Source of the DNA: Pedosphaera sp.
GTDB taxonomy: Bacteria > Verrucomicrobiota > Verrucomicrobiae > Limisphaerales > Pedosphaeraceae
DNA length: 6,047 nt
NCBI GenBank assembly: GCA_028293265.1
Contig: JAQGPB010000276.1
Coordinates: forward strand, 1-6,047
Reading direction: 5' to 3'
The position numbers and the translations under genes are program-made. Shown here one piece after another: positions 1 through 6,047 of the stretch (within the stretch, counting starts at the first letter, position 1; each line of letters starts with the position of its first letter). The notes below the pieces were generated by a model. The model was not told the origin of the DNA and made no database searches. It saw nothing but the letters and a program-made list of their open reading frames with translations.

Positions 1-596
1 CGCTTCAACACGTAAAGCAGATTAACGTCGAAGGCGAGATCGGCGGTCATCAGGCTGCCGTGGATTTCATCCACCGCGCGCCGGTGCATGACCTTCGCGG
101 GGCATTGGGTGTCCTTGATGTTCAGCCAGAGGAGCGATTGCACGATCGCATGAAACCCGCGACTGACAAACCGGCGCATCCGCGTCTGGCTCTGGTGCAA
201 GACTGCTCCCGGCAGCCAGCGCGAGCCGATCACGCAATCCGCCCGGTCGCACAATTGCACCAATTTATGGAATGCCTCGGGACCGGTGGCGCCATCGGCA
301 TCCACGTAGCCGATCAAGTCCGCCAAGGGCGCAAGTTTCAACCCTTCAATCAACGCTCCGCCCTTATGGAGCGGTGCGGAAAATTCCAAGGCGCTGATGG
401 CCGGATATTTCGACGCCACCGCTTGCACCACCACGATGGTATTGTCGGTGCAGCCATTGAGAACGACTACCAGTTGGAATTTGCCGGCGTAATTTTTCTG
501 AAAGTATTCCGCAAAATCCACCAGCACCGGTCCGATCCGGCCTTCCTCGTTGTAGGCCGGAACCAGCAAGAGCAGGCTTGGGGAGGTCTGGGTCAC
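1..596 (-). CDS. Family 2 glycosyltransferase, DPM1/DPG-synthase-like (partial, C-terminus outside window)
   Basis: This reading frame runs off the left edge, leaving about 198 residues. It begins with a hydrophobic strand followed by VPAYNEE (residues 12-18), the nucleotide-sugar-binding start of the GT-A fold in family GT2. LNGCTDNT (46-53), HKGGAL (77-82) and the metal-binding DADG (99-102) follow, then GSRW (124-127) and KDTQCPAK (from 161). That order matches polyprenyl-phosphate mannose/glucose synthases, which move a sugar from a nucleotide donor to a lipid phosphate at the cytoplasmic membrane face. The acceptor cannot be read from sequence, and any C-terminal membrane segments lie outside the window. 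The start is GTG at 596: an in-frame TAA sits nine bases upstream and the next Met is far inside the domain. No Shine-Dalgarno is visible. The regulator gene ends 41 bp upstream, so co-transcription is plausible. The family is secure; the substrate is not. Confidence 0.9.
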   Translation of the reverse strand, partial: MTQTSPSLLLLVPAYNEEGRIGPVLVDFAEYFQKNYAGKFQLVVVLNGCTDNTIVVVQAVASKYPAISALEFSAPLHKGGALIEGLKLAPLADLIGYVDADGATGPEAFHKLVQLCDRADCVIGSRWLPGAVLHQSQTRMRRFVSRGFHAIVQSLLWLNIKDTQCPAKVMHRRAVDEIHGSLMTADLAFDVNLLYVLK

Positions 597-637
597 GCGA
601 TTGAATTACCAGAGAATCAGTGGAATGCAACTCAACA

Positions 638-2092
638 TCACTGGATGTTCAGCTCGCGTTTGATGTTGAATTTTTCGACGCGCTTGCGCAGGGTGGCGCG
701 GGTGATGCCAAGGAGCTTCGCCGCATGTACCTGGTTGCCCTTGGCCTCCTGCAAGGCCTGGATGATCAGTTCCCGCTCGACGGCCGGGAACACCTTCAAC
801 TTGGGATTCTGCCGCGCCCAGCGGAACAAGAGCCTCGCGACGGAGGCGATTTCCGTCGTGCCGCTTTCGCCCACGGCCAGCGCGCCGGAGGTCAACTGCC
901 CCGTCGAAGTGGCGTGCGCGCCCGGATCAGTGATTTCCGGCGGCAGGTCGCCCTGCAAAATCACATCGCCCTTGGCCACGACCACCGCGCGCTGGATGAT
1001 GTTCTCCAACTCGCGCACATTGCCCGGCCAATGATATTTTTCCAACGCCTTGATGACACCCGGGGAAATGGACTTGGGCGGTTGTTGCTGGCTTTTGGCG
1101 AGCTTGTTCAGAAAATAATTGACGAGCAGGCGGACATCATCGGGCCGCTCGCGCAAAGGCGGCAACTGGACGCGCACAACGTTCAGGCGGTAGAACAAAT
1201 CCTCACGAAACTGCCGCGCTGCCACGGCCTGTTCGAGCGGCTTGTTGGTCGCGGCGATGATGCGCACATCCACCTGGATGGCCTGGTTGCCGCCCACGCG
1301 CTCGAACGTGCCGGATTGCAAGACGCGCAAAATCTTGGTCTGTGTGGCCGGCGTCATGTCGCCGATTTCATCGAGAAAAATTGTGCCTTCGTGGCATTGT
1401 TCGAACCGGCCTATGCGTTGCGTGGCCGCGCCGGTGAAGGCGCCGCGTTCGTGGCCGAACAGTTCGCTTTCCAGCAGTTGCTCGGGGATGGCGGCGCAAT
1501 TGATGGCGAGAAAAGGTTTCGCGCTGCGTTCGCTGTGATGATAGATGGCGCGGGCAACGAGTTCCTTGCCGGTGCCGCTTTCGCCGGTGATCAGCGCGGT
1601 GGCGTCCGAACCGGCGAGCTGGCCGATAAGCTTGAAAACTTTCTGCATCGCCTCGCTGCGGCCGACGATGCCGACCTCGTAATCCTCCGATTCAAGCAAC
1701 GGCTCGTAGGACACGACCTGTTTCATGTCGAGCGCGGTCTTGAGCGCGCCGGCGATGATTTCCTTGAGCTTGGGCACGTCGAAGGGCTTGAGCAGGTAAT
1801 CGTACGCGCCCAGCTTCATCGCCTCAATGGCGGTTTGCGTCGTGCCGTAGGCGGTCATGAGGATGACGAGCAGCTTGGAATCAATCTGGCGGATCCGGCG
1901 GAGGGTTTCGAGGCCGGTGATGCCGCCCATCCGCACGTCCATGATGACGAGGTCGGGCTTGAGGCGCGGGATGATCTTTAAGCCCTCCTCGCCGCTGGCG
2001 GCAGTGGTGAGCTCGATTTCCGGCGAATCAAAAATCCGGCGGAAGGAATACTGCACATCCGCCTCGTCATCTATTAAAAGCAGTTTTGCCAT
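638..2092 (-). CDS. Sigma-54-dependent response regulator, NtrC family (REC-AAA+-Fis)
   Basis: This 484-residue protein has the full three-domain NtrC layout. The receiver domain (about 3-117) has the acidic pair Asp8/Asp9, phosphoacceptor Asp52, Thr80 and Lys102. The AAA+ domain (about 142-370) has Walker A GESGTGKE (170-177), the sigma-54-contacting GAFTGA loop (217-222), Walker B FLDE (239-242), arginine-finger candidates Arg296 and Arg302, and sensor II WPGNVREL (355-362). A linker of about 60 residues leads to a Fis-type helix-turn-helix at about 453-475. By family knowledge, a phosphorylated oligomer binds upstream of -24/-12 promoters and uses ATP to open the sigma-54 polymerase complex. 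No histidine kinase lies in the window, so signal and targets are unknown. MAKLLLIDDE is a canonical receiver start and fixes the ATG, although no Shine-Dalgarno is visible. Every key residue is present, so it should be active. Names such as ntrC, atoC or zraR would be guesses. Confidence 0.96.
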   Translation of the reverse strand: MAKLLLIDDEADVQYSFRRIFDSPEIELTTAASGEEGLKIIPRLKPDLVIMDVRMGGITGLETLRRIRQIDSKLLVILMTAYGTTQTAIEAMKLGAYDYLLKPFDVPKLKEIIAGALKTALDMKQVVSYEPLLESEDYEVGIVGRSEAMQKVFKLIGQLAGSDATALITGESGTGKELVARAIYHHSERSAKPFLAINCAAIPEQLLESELFGHERGAFTGAATQRIGRFEQCHEGTIFLDEIGDMTPATQTKILRVLQSGTFERVGGNQAIQVDVRIIAATNKPLEQAVAARQFREDLFYRLNVVRVQLPPLRERPDDVRLLVNYFLNKLAKSQQQPPKSISPGVIKALEKYHWPGNVRELENIIQRAVVVAKGDVILQGDLPPEITDPGAHATSTGQLTSGALAVGESGTTEIASVARLLFRWARQNPKLKVFPAVERELIIQALQEAKGNQVHAAKLLGITRATLRKRVEKFNIKRELNIQ

Positions 2093-2183
2093 TACAGGGG
2101 AATTTTGAATGACTTACGGAGAAAGTCGAATGAAATTAATGGACGGGCGGATGATATTTGCGGGCGGTTCTCCCATGCGCCTC

Positions 2184-3347
2184 TCATTTTCTGCCAAACA
2201 AAGCCTCGCGCATTCCGGGCGCGGGTTCGTTTTTTTGCGGGTCCCAATAACGGAATCCGGCGTTCCAATCCCAGATCGCCCAGCCAAGTTTTTGTTCCGC
2301 GCAGACCCGCCGGAACTCGGCGTAAAACCGCGCGCGCGACATGGGGTCCGCGCCGGTGAAGCAGCCGAACTCGCCGACATGCACGGGGCGGCCATAATAT
2401 TCCGACCAACGGCGCGCCAATTTCATCGTTCCCTCGAAAGCCGCCGAGCTGCTGGGGTTCAAGGCCGATGGCAGGGTGTTGTAGCGCTTGAGCCAATCGC
2501 GCACACCTTGGCGCAGGTTGAGCGACTCGTCCGGCACCAGGGGCGTTGGCGGCGGGCCGGGAAATTTGATGCCTTTGGTTTTCACATCCGGACCGCCCCA
2601 GGTTGCGCCTTGGTGTGTGAAATAATAGGGCTCGTAACAATGGATGCTCACGATGAGGTTGTCGTCATCGTTGGGCAGGATGAGGTTCTTTAATTCACTG
2701 ACCTGATTCCAACGGCCCGGACCGACTACGATGGTGCGCCGGGGATTCGTCTTGCGGATTTCGGCGATGGCTTGCGCGTAAATCGGATTCAGCACGGTGG
2801 TCGTGGCGGCGTCTTTTGGTTCGTTGAGCAGTTCAAAAACGACGGTGTCCGGCAGTTGCGCGTAATGGGTCGCAATCTGTCCCCAGATGGCGACGAAACG
2901 GGCGACCTCATTGGTGGGATTGGTCGTGAATTCGTCGAAATGATGGATGTTCAACATGACAGCCAGCCCCCGCGAAAGAGCGTTAGTCAGAATAAAATCC
3001 ACCTTGGCAAAAATTTCATCCTCCAGCTTGAACTCCGGCCCCGGCCCGGTGTAGCGATGCCACCCTACCGGCACGCGCACGTGATCAAACCCCTCGGCCT
3101 TTATGTGGTCAAAGTCCTCCGGGTTGATGCGCACGCCCCAATCCTGGCCGCGCGGCACTTCCAGATAATTGCCGAGGTTTGCGCCGTGCATGAAGTGGAC
3201 GGCGGATTGTCGGGCCTGGGAATGGGCGCCGTCAATGGGCTTCATCTCCGGCGGATTGGACGGGACAAAAGTCTCATCGGCCGCGCGGCCCAAGACTGCA
3301 ATCGCGAGGAAGGTGAGCAGGGCAAACGTAGAGCGGCGAGAGAGCAT
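2184..3347 (-). CDS. Secreted glycoside hydrolase family 5 (endoglucanase-like)
   Basis: This 387-residue protein starts with a signal peptide: basic MLSRRS, a hydrophobic core (about 7-20), and a likely signal peptidase I cut near Ala22/Ala23. No lipobox is seen. The rest is a single GH5 TIM barrel. GANLGNYLE (55-63) is the usual opening strand, and Arg91 in VRVP, His135/His136, and His236 with Tyr238 are typical active-site residues. Asn175-Glu176-Pro177 carries the acid/base and Glu326 in VGEFG the nucleophile. Trp359 in AIWDW is the expected aromatic platform near the end. GH5 enzymes cleave beta-1,4 or related glycosidic bonds with retention. The barrel resembles bacterial BglC-type endoglucanases, but a mannanase or other beta-glucanase cannot be excluded. 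There is no carbohydrate-binding module or sorting tail, so the enzyme is probably periplasmic or released. The start is chosen because it supplies the signal peptide; no Shine-Dalgarno precedes it. Confidence 0.93.
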   Translation of the reverse strand: MLSRRSTFALLTFLAIAVLGRAADETFVPSNPPEMKPIDGAHSQARQSAVHFMHGANLGNYLEVPRGQDWGVRINPEDFDHIKAEGFDHVRVPVGWHRYTGPGPEFKLEDEIFAKVDFILTNALSRGLAVMLNIHHFDEFTTNPTNEVARFVAIWGQIATHYAQLPDTVVFELLNEPKDAATTTVLNPIYAQAIAEIRKTNPRRTIVVGPGRWNQVSELKNLILPNDDDNLIVSIHCYEPYYFTHQGATWGGPDVKTKGIKFPGPPPTPLVPDESLNLRQGVRDWLKRYNTLPSALNPSSSAAFEGTMKLARRWSEYYGRPVHVGEFGCFTGADPMSRARFYAEFRRVCAEQKLGWAIWDWNAGFRYWDPQKNEPAPGMREALFGRK

Positions 3348-3379
3348 GGGAGAAGTGAACGTGCAAACATTCGAAAGTT

Positions 3380-3393
3380 CAATTCAAGAATTG
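3380..3393. promoter_or_regulatory. 14-bp palindrome upstream of the GH5 gene (candidate operator)
   Basis: CAATTC and GAATTG form a perfect 6-bp inverted repeat around a two-base centre. It lies 32 bp upstream of the GH5 start codon, where an operator would be expected. The geometry fits a dimeric repressor, but a palindrome this short is expected by chance at an appreciable rate in a spacer of this size. No regulator is assigned. Confidence 0.25.
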
Positions 3394-3408
3394 CGCTCCA
3401 TGGGTGGA

Positions 3409-3494
3409 AAGCACCAAGCACCAACATCCAAGCTCCAGAGAAGCTCCAAGCTCGCAAGCTTCAATTGGAGGTTGGCGCTTGGTGCTTGGTGCTT
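3409..3494. repeat. 86-nt REP-like intergenic hairpin
   Basis: This element is one long imperfect inverted repeat. A perfect 16-bp outer stem (3409-3424 with 3479-3494) is built from doubled AAGCACC words. After a 3x3 internal loop, 4 bp follow (3428-3431 with 3472-3475), then 5 bp plus a G-T wobble (3433-3438 with 3465-3470), then 6 bp (3440-3445 with 3457-3462). An 11-base loop closes it, giving 31 Watson-Crick pairs. It lies entirely between the helicase stop and the GH5 start. There is no transposase, no long T-tract and no coding potential. It resembles dispersed extragenic hairpins that I recall from Verrucomicrobiota genomes. It could also act as a transcript-end structure for the helicase mRNA. 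The inverted repeat is certain; calling it a dispersed repeat family is inference. Confidence 0.75.
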
Positions 3495-3515
3495 AATGGC
3501 GCTCGGAACGGCGCA

Positions 3516-3531
3516 CCGCTTGAAGAAGCGG
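3516..3531 (-). other. Small stem-loop downstream of the helicase stop
   Basis: A perfect 6-bp stem (CCGCTT with AAGCGG) closes a four-base loop 27 bp downstream of the helicase stop codon. No T-run follows it on the minus strand, so it does not meet the pattern of an intrinsic terminator. It may protect the mRNA 3' end or be incidental. Confidence 0.3.
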
Positions 3532-3558
3532 CTAAATTCAGCTCTGTTTACGGCGGTT

Positions 3559-4794
3559 CTATTTCCGACGCCGGGCGGGGCCGAAGAAGTAACCACCAGT
3601 CAGCCGGACACCCCTGGCCTTGCCGGGATAGCCCTTGGGCGCGCCGGGTTTGCTTTCTTCGAAGAGCGCGGTGTATTTGTAATTGAAATTCTCCAGCTTG
3701 ATGCGCTCGACTTTCTTGCCGATGAACCGCTCGATGGCATGCACGTGCTGGGCGTCCTCGGCAACCATCAGCGTGAAGGCGTCGCCGGTGTTTTCCGCGC
3801 GGCCCGTGCGGCCGATGCGGTGAATGTAATCCTCGGGATGCTGCGGCACATCGTAATTGATGACGTGGCTGACGTCGGCAATATCCAATCCGCGCGCGGC
3901 GATGTCGGTGGCGACCAGCAATTCAAAGCGACCGGTGCGGAAACCTTTCAGGGCGTCTTCACGTTCGCGCTGGGTGCGGTTGGAATGCAGCACGGCGACG
4001 GAATGATTGTTGCGCTTGAGCAGGTGGGCGATGCGGTCGGCGCGGTGCTTGGTGCGGCAGAAAATGATGACGGACTCGTAATTCACCCGCTCAAGTATTT
4101 CGCGCAAGAGGTCGCTCTTCTGGTCTTCAGCGACAGGATAGATGACGTGCTTGACGGTTTCCGCGGGTGAGCGGCGCATGCCGATCTCGATGGTCTGCGG
4201 ATTTTTCATCGCCCATTTGATGAGCGTCTCGATCTGGACGGGAATGGTCGCAGAAAAGAGCGAGGTATGGCGGTCGCGCGGGCATTTGTCCACAATGCGG
4301 CGGACGTCCGGCAGAAAACCCATGTCGAGCATCCGGTCGGCTTCGTCGAGCACCAGATATTTAATATGGTCCAACCGGCAGGTGCCGCGCCCCAGATGGT
4401 CGAGCAACCGGCCGGGCGTGGCGATAAGAACATCCACGCCGTCGCGCAAGGCGTCATTTTGCTTGCCGTAACCGACGCCGCCATACATCACGGCGGCGCG
4501 CAAATTGGTGAAGCGGGCGAAATCGCGGATGGCGGTTTCAACCTGGGCGGCGAGTTCGCGGGTCGGCTCCAAAATCAGGACGCGCGGCTTCGGATCGTGC
4601 TGCTCCAGTTTGCTCAGAATGGGCAGGGCGAACGCGGCGGTTTTGCCAGTGCCGGTCTGGGCGCTGCCGATAACATCAATCCCGGCGAGGATGAGCGGAA
4701 TGGCGCGGAGCTGGATGGGAGTCGGCTCGATGTAGCCCATGGCTTTGACACCGTCAACCATGGCGCTGGAAAGCTCTAATTTACTGAATGGCAT
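3559..4794 (-). CDS. DEAD-box ATP-dependent RNA helicase, RhlE type
   Basis: This 411-residue protein carries the full set of DEAD-box motifs. Phe3 and PTPIQ (24-28) form the Q motif. Motif I is AQTGTGKT (45-52), motif Ia PTREL (77-81), the TPGR motif 126-129, motif II DEAD (150-153) and motif III SAT (181-183). In the second RecA-like domain, ATDIAARGLD (295-304) and HRIGRTGR (325-332) are motifs V and VI. DEADRMLDMGF is characteristic of the RhlE/SrmB side of the family. The basic tail after about 355 is short, ending in ARRRK, with no DbpA- or CsdA-type RNA-binding domain. By family knowledge it unwinds short RNA duplexes in the cytoplasm during ribosome assembly or mRNA decay. The start is fixed by the Q-motif Phe three residues in. 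No Shine-Dalgarno is visible; instead a pyrimidine-rich leader made of heptamer repeats abuts the ATG. The exact RhlE orthology is inference. Confidence 0.95.
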   Translation of the reverse strand: MPFSKLELSSAMVDGVKAMGYIEPTPIQLRAIPLILAGIDVIGSAQTGTGKTAAFALPILSKLEQHDPKPRVLILEPTRELAAQVETAIRDFARFTNLRAAVMYGGVGYGKQNDALRDGVDVLIATPGRLLDHLGRGTCRLDHIKYLVLDEADRMLDMGFLPDVRRIVDKCPRDRHTSLFSATIPVQIETLIKWAMKNPQTIEIGMRRSPAETVKHVIYPVAEDQKSDLLREILERVNYESVIIFCRTKHRADRIAHLLKRNNHSVAVLHSNRTQREREDALKGFRTGRFELLVATDIAARGLDIADVSHVINYDVPQHPEDYIHRIGRTGRAENTGDAFTLMVAEDAQHVHAIERFIGKKVERIKLENFNYKYTALFEESKPGAPKGYPGKARGVRLTGGYFFGPARRRK

Positions 4795-4800
4795 AACTGG

Positions 4801-4842
4801 CGAATGGAGAGTGGGGAGTGCGAAGTGCGGAGTGCGGAATGG
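4801..4842. repeat. Six-copy degenerate heptamer tandem repeat in the helicase leader
   Basis: On the plus strand six consecutive 7-base units read cGAATGG, AGAGTGG, GGAGTGC, GAAGTGC, GGAGTGC, GGAATGG, with consensus roughly GRARTGS. On the transcribed minus strand they give a pyrimidine-rich stretch ending seven bases before the helicase ATG, where a Shine-Dalgarno sequence would normally sit. The periodicity is plain by eye. Similar GAGTGCG-type runs are, as far as I recall, scattered between genes in Verrucomicrobiota. A role in translation or RNA binding is speculation. Confidence 0.65.
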
Positions 4843-4874
4843 AAAGCAGTCACTTCTCTCGTTTTGAGAATCAT

Positions 4875-4906
4875 TTTATACATCTCTGTTTATTCAAATT
4901 GGGCAA
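4875..4906 (-). promoter_or_regulatory. Weak sigma-70-like promoter candidate for the helicase
   Basis: In the only clearly AT-rich patch of the spacer, the minus strand carries TATAAA (4880-4875) as a possible -10 and TTGCCC (4906-4901) as a possible -35. They are 20 bp apart, longer than the usual 17. Initiation here would give a leader of about 70-75 nt containing the heptamer array. The -10 match is fair; the -35 match and spacing are poor. Confidence 0.25.
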
Positions 4907-4917
4907 ACTTTATCGCG

Positions 4918-6047
4918 TCAAGCGGCTGCGGGTTCATGGGGCGGCTTGATTGCCGGGCTGGTTTCGGCAGCGGGAGCAGCAACCGGCGTTTCAGCCGGAG
5001 GGGCGGGCGTTGCAGCCGATTCCGCGGAAGGCTCCGGTGCGGGGACGGTTCCGGTTTCGGGCACTGCAGCCGTAGCGGATGCTTCAGGAGCAGGGCTGGC
5101 AGCACCGGCCTCGGGAGCTGGCGCAGATGCGGGTGCGGCTTGAACCTTGGGCGGTTTGGGCGGCTTGATGACTGGCTTCTTGGCAGTTTCCAAAATGCCG
5201 TTCGCAAACTCGATCACATGCCCCTGATGAATCAGCCAGTGCAAATCGCCGATGATCGCGGCTTGTTCCGGTGTCGGGCCGGGTTCGGCAGGCGGCGCAG
5301 CGGGTGCCGGCGCAGCAGCAGCATCCGTGGGTGCGGCAGCGGCTTCCGTTGACGCAGGTGGCGCAACGGGAATGGGCGCTCGCGGAGGTGTCGGGGCGAG
5401 TTTTTCGACCAGATGCCGGCGCGTGGTTTTGGGATGGGCATCAATGTATTGGACGATTTGCTTCACCTGATCGGAAACCGGGGTGGCTTCCAAATCCAGA
5501 TAATGCGGCCGCGCGACGGAGACGTGCGTGATGGTCTTGTTGACCTTGAAAAATTGCAGGCCGTGACCTGCGAACTGCTGGCTCAAAATCGTCGCGATCT
5601 GCAACGGGAAACGTTTCTGTTCATCCCAGGCCGCGCGCAAGAGGCGTTGCAAACCGGGCGAGCGCAATTGCCGGCTGGCCGGCCCGCTGAGCGTGTGTTT
5701 CTCGACCTGCTTGATGATGTTGGGCAGATGCACTTCGCGGAAATGGGCCTCGACGGCTTCGCGGCTGCCCAAGCGCGGCGCTTCGGGCACGTTGAGGCAG
5801 ATGTATTCGGTCTTGGTGCTCTGGTCTTCGATCCACTTTTTGACCACGGTTTCTTCGCGGACGATTTTCACCCGGGCCTTGAAGGCATCGAAGGGCATCC
5901 GGGAAAACTGCTCATTGTGCAGCTTGTGCAACTGGTTCTGGTAATCGTGATAGTTCGGCGGGCCAAGAATGATGCCGCTCATGCCACATTGGGCGACAAA
6001 GGTGTAAGTGCCCTTGGGCGGTTCGGTGGGCGTCTTTTCGGCCTGAT
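4918..6047 (-). CDS. Uncharacterised protein with possible split winged helix and Pro/Ala-rich tail (partial, N-terminus outside window)
   Basis: I do not recognise a named family. The frame stays open to the right edge (at least 376 codons). The Met at 5982 is probably internal, because the residues before it (KGTYTFVAQCG) read as coding. Residues below count from that Met. Residues 1-165 are a charged, apparently globular region. Residues 170-197 and 237-266 look like helices 1-2, then helix 3 and the wing (GHVIEFANG), of a winged-helix fold, separated by about 40 residues rich in Ala and Pro. From about 268 a KKPVIKPPKPPK stretch leads into an 80-residue Ala/Pro/Glu tail ending at a TGA. 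No signal peptide or membrane segment is visible in the part present. A nucleic-acid-binding role is suggested only by the winged-helix reading and is inference. The gene ends 123 bp before the helicase start, with no terminator seen. Confidence 0.8.
   Translation of the reverse strand, partial: QAEKTPTEPPKGTYTFVAQCGMSGIILGPPNYHDYQNQLHKLHNEQFSRMPFDAFKARVKIVREETVVKKWIEDQSTKTEYICLNVPEAPRLGSREAVEAHFREVHLPNIIKQVEKHTLSGPASRQLRSPGLQRLLRAAWDEQKRFPLQIATILSQQFAGHGLQFFKVNKTITHVSVARPHYLDLEATPVSDQVKQIVQYIDAHPKTTRRHLVEKLAPTPPRAPIPVAPPASTEAAAAPTDAAAAPAPAAPPAEPGPTPEQAAIIGDLHWLIHQGHVIEFANGILETAKKPVIKPPKPPKVQAAPASAPAPEAGAASPAPEASATAAVPETGTVPAPEPSAESAATPAPPAETPVAAPAAETSPAIKPPHEPAAA

Noticed and set aside
620..1981. 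A 453-codon open frame on the plus strand opposite the response regulator
   Set aside because: It lies wholly antisense to a gene with every NtrC motif intact. Its translation has no recognisable domain, and long antisense frames are expected opposite GC-rich coding DNA.
2111..2127. A 5-bp stem with a 7-base loop between GH5 and the regulator
   Set aside because: The stem is too short and has no T-run. It is expected by chance and is not credible as a terminator or attenuator.
2158..2176. A GG-N10-GC arrangement on the minus strand upstream of the regulator, considered as a sigma-54 promoter
   Set aside because: Only the GG and GC cores match. The rest of the -24 and -12 elements is wrong, and it sits at the end of the GH5 coding region.
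3384..3596. A 70-codon minus-strand frame running through the hairpin
   Set aside because: Its sequence is simply the translated repeat (KHQAPSANLQ, GAWCF and similar) and it overlaps the end of the helicase. Such frames are sometimes annotated as hypothetical proteins but have no support here.
3169..4170. A 333-codon plus-strand frame spanning the GH5 start, the hairpin and the helicase 3' half
   Set aside because: It crosses two well-supported genes and an intergenic palindrome, and the product has no domain. It is a shadow frame.
4804..5352. A 182-codon plus-strand frame rich in Ser, Arg and Gly
   Set aside because: It begins inside the heptamer array and then runs antisense to the Pro/Ala-rich tail. 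Its composition is just the complement of that low-complexity DNA.
4921..5394. Repetitive GC-rich stretches that could be taken for a DNA repeat or minisatellite
   Set aside because: The repetition comes from Ala/Pro/Glu codons in an intact frame with no fixed period. It is protein low complexity, not a separate repeat element.

Overview
The window comes from a GC-rich bacterial chromosome. All five genes I can support lie on the minus strand, so the DNA is best read from position 6047 down to 1. The gene styles suggest Verrucomicrobiota, perhaps near Pedosphaera: an NtrC-type regulator, a secreted GH5 glucanase-like enzyme, a Pro/Ala-tailed unknown protein, and intergenic hairpins built from AAGCACC-type words. 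That placement rests on recall of such genomes, not on a marker gene, and is an inference.

In transcription order: (1) 6047-4918 is the C-terminal part of a protein of unknown function. Its start lies beyond the window. It has a conserved-looking N-terminal region, a possible winged helix interrupted by an Ala/Pro stretch, and a long Pro/Ala-rich tail. (2) 4917-4795 is a short intergenic spacer with an AT-rich promoter candidate and six heptamer repeats next to the helicase start. (3) 4794-3559 is a complete RhlE-type DEAD-box RNA helicase. (4) 3558-3348 is a spacer dominated by an 86-nt hairpin, with a smaller stem-loop on one side and a 14-bp palindrome on the other. (5) 3347-2184 is an exported GH5-family glycoside hydrolase with both catalytic glutamates. 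(6) 2092-638 is a complete sigma-54-dependent NtrC-family response regulator. (7) 596-1 is the start of a family 2 glycosyltransferase that runs out of the window.

Functionally this looks like ordinary chromosome: RNA remodelling, polysaccharide breakdown, two-component regulation and glycosyl transfer. I see no phage, transposase, CRISPR array, toxin-antitoxin pair or defence island. The regulator and the glycosyltransferase are only 41 bp apart and may be co-transcribed. The other genes are separated by 91-211 bp and need not form one unit. The points most worth a second look are the unknown protein, the hairpin element, the heptamer-containing helicase leader, and the absence of a visible Shine-Dalgarno sequence at all four visible gene starts.
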